Assembly: GCA_017959525.1 (NCBI GenBank) | Contig: JAGDAL010000156.1 | Coordinates: 1 to 6,983 of the forward strand | Source: Lachnospiraceae bacterium | GTDB lineage: Bacteria > Bacillota > Clostridia > Lachnospirales > Lachnospiraceae | Reading direction: 5' to 3' | DNA: 6,983 nt | Part shown: positions 5,383-6,983 of the stretch, piece by piece | Numbering within the stretch: position 1 is the first letter of the stretch | Layout: every line of letters begins with the position of its first letter | Notes under the pieces: model-generated | Database searches by the model: none | Told to the model about the DNA's origin: nothing | The model's input: only the letters and a program-made list of their open reading frames with translations | Position numbers and translations under genes: made by a program

Positions 5383-6983
5383 ATGGCAGCACCTTATAAC
5401 CACCATGTGGTTGAGAAAAAATGGCAGGAGTACTGGGAGAAGAATGAAACCTTCAAGACCGACGTTTGGGATTTTTCCAAGCCGAAGTATTACGCGTTGG
5501 ATATGTTCCCATATCCGTCAGGCGTAGGTCTTCATGCAGGACACCCGGAAGGATACACTGCTACGGATATTATGTCCCGTATGAAGCGTATGCAGGGATA
5601 TAACGTGCTACATCCAATGGGATATGACTCTTTCGGTCTTCCGGCAGAGCAGTATGCGGTTACCACAGGTAACCATCCGGCTGGATTTACCGAGAAGAAC
5701 ATAGAGACTTTCTCCGGTCAGTTAAGAGAATTGGGATTCGATTATGACTGGTCTAAGATGATTGCGACCAGTGATCCGAAGTTCTATAAGTGGACCCAGT
5801 GGATTTTTAAGAAGCTTTACGAAGCAGGCTATGCGAAGCATATCGATATGCCGGTAAACTGGTGTGAAGAGCTTGGTACCGTATTGTCCAATGACGAGGT
5901 CATTGACGGTAAGTCTGAGCGTGGCGGCTATCCGGTTGTGAAGAAGATGATGAAGCAGTGGGTCATTGACCAGCAGGCTTTTGCAGAGGAATTATTGGAC
6001 GGCCTTAACGAAGTTGATTGGCCGGAATCCACCAAGGAGATTCAGCGGAACTGGATCGGTAAGTCCACCGGTGTTGAGGTTGACTTTGATATTGTAGGTG
6101 GCGGTAAGTTCTCTATTTTTACCACCTGTATTGAGACCATTTACGGTATTACCTTCATGGTATTGGCTCCGGATTCTGAGCTGGTAAAGAGCTTAATGGA
6201 CCGTGTAGAGAATCCTACTGAGGTTCAGGCATACATCGATGAGACTTTGAAGAAAAACGATTTGGATCGTACCGACTTGAACAAGACCAAGTCCGGTTGC
6301 CCATTGAAGGGCTTATATGCCATCAATCCGGTGAACGGCAAGGAAGTGCCGTTATTCATCGGTGATTTCGTATTGGCTAGCTATGGTACCGGTGCGGTTA
6401 TGGCAGTACCGACCCATGATCAGCGTGACTTTGAGTACGCAGAGGTGCACAACCTTCCATTGATTCAGGTTATCAATAACAAAGAGGGCAATGTGGACGT
6501 TTCCGCACATGCATTTGAGAAGCAGGATTACCTTGGCAAGGGTTGCATCCTGATGAATTCCGAGGAGTTCGACGGATTAACCGTAGAAGAGGCGAAGGTT
6601 GCTATCACCAAGAAGCTGGTGGATATGGGTGTTGCCCGTGAGAAGGTGAACTATCACTTCCGTGAGTGGATTTTCGCCAGACAGCGTTACTGGGGTGAGC
6701 CGGTTCCTTGTGTTTATACCGAGGACGGCAACATTGTATTCGTAGATGATTCCGAACTTCCGGTTGTTCTTCCGGAATTACAGGATTACAAGGGTAAGAA
6801 CGGCAAGGCTCCTCTGGAGAATGCCACCGAGTGGAAGGCTTACGATAAGAACGGCTTGAAGGGTACGAGAGAGACTTCTACTATGCCGGGTTCCGCAGGT
6901 TCTTCCTGGTATTACATGCGCTATATCGATCCGGATAACGACAAGGAATTTGCAAATCAGGAATTGTTAAAGCACTGGATGCC
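5383..6983 (+). CDS. leuS: Leucyl-tRNA synthetase, N-terminal two thirds (runs off right edge)
   Basis: It charges tRNA-Leu with leucine using ATP in the cytoplasm. The window holds 533 codons plus two bases of a protein that is usually about 800-830 residues. In order: a catalytic Rossmann start with MFPYPSG (41-47) and the HIGH-type motif HAGH (51-54) in HAGHPEGYTATDI; a zinc-like insertion region NWCEELGTVL (159-168); QRNWIGKSTG (221-230); the CP1 editing domain (about 228-420) with GTGAVMAVP and HDQRD (335-349); return to the catalytic core at REWIFARQRYWGEPVP (427-442); and STMPGSAGSSWYY (499-511). The KMSKS loop and the anticodon-binding and C-terminal domains are beyond the edge. The editing-domain threonine-rich peptide, TTRPDT in the canonical enzyme, reads TTCIET here (247-252). 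The last Thr, the known amino-acid discriminator in E. coli LeuRS, is kept, as are both Asp of HDQRD, so post-transfer editing may survive. The gene has its own promoter and no T-box leader. Confidence 0.97.
   Translation, partial: MAAPYNHHVVEKKWQEYWEKNETFKTDVWDFSKPKYYALDMFPYPSGVGLHAGHPEGYTATDIMSRMKRMQGYNVLHPMGYDSFGLPAEQYAVTTGNHPAGFTEKNIETFSGQLRELGFDYDWSKMIATSDPKFYKWTQWIFKKLYEAGYAKHIDMPVNWCEELGTVLSNDEVIDGKSERGGYPVVKKMMKQWVIDQQAFAEELLDGLNEVDWPESTKEIQRNWIGKSTGVEVDFDIVGGGKFSIFTTCIETIYGITFMVLAPDSELVKSLMDRVENPTEVQAYIDETLKKNDLDRTDLNKTKSGCPLKGLYAINPVNGKEVPLFIGDFVLASYGTGAVMAVPTHDQRDFEYAEVHNLPLIQVINNKEGNVDVSAHAFEKQDYLGKGCILMNSEEFDGLTVEEAKVAITKKLVDMGVAREKVNYHFREWIFARQRYWGEPVPCVYTEDGNIVFVDDSELPVVLPELQDYKGKNGKAPLENATEWKAYDKNGLKGTRETSTMPGSAGSSWYYMRYIDPDNDKEFANQELLKHWM

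Overview
The window looks like chromosome of a Gram-positive anaerobe of the class Clostridia, most likely Lachnospiraceae. This is inferred from purine-rich Shine-Dalgarno sites (AAGGAG, AGGAGG), sigma-A type promoters, moderate G+C, and the resemblance of the EF-G-like and LeuRS proteins to clostridial forms as I remember them. No mobile element, RNA gene, CRISPR array or prophage sequence is visible, and gene density is normal for a core region.

Layout: (1) positions 1-570, minus strand: the N-terminal 190 codons of a prephenate dehydrogenase (tyrA), running off the left edge, with a TTG start and its own promoter. (2) 571-825: a divergent intergenic region with the tyrA promoter on the minus strand and AT-rich promoter-like sequence plus a small inverted repeat on the plus strand. 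(3) 826-2919, plus: a full-length EF-G-like translational GTPase whose catalytic motifs are degenerate. (4) 2920-5235, plus: a polytopic membrane protein with a degenerate GGDEF domain and an intact EAL domain, probably a c-di-GMP phosphodiesterase; its ATG directly abuts the stop codon of gene 3. (5) 5243-5278: a strong intrinsic terminator closing that two-gene unit. (6) 5292-5319: a near-consensus promoter. (7) 5383-6983, plus: leucyl-tRNA synthetase (leuS), first 533 codons, running off the right edge.

Three transcription units are expected: leftward tyrA, a rightward EF-G-like/EAL bicistron, and rightward leuS. The two flanking genes are housekeeping functions (tyrosine biosynthesis, leucine charging). 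The central bicistron is the part worth attention. It couples, with no intergenic base, a translation-factor paralogue that has lost the usual G3 histidine and the NKxD lysine to a c-di-GMP degrading membrane protein. LeuRS also carries a non-canonical threonine-rich peptide in its editing domain. None of this establishes a new system; the central pair is the best candidate for something undescribed.
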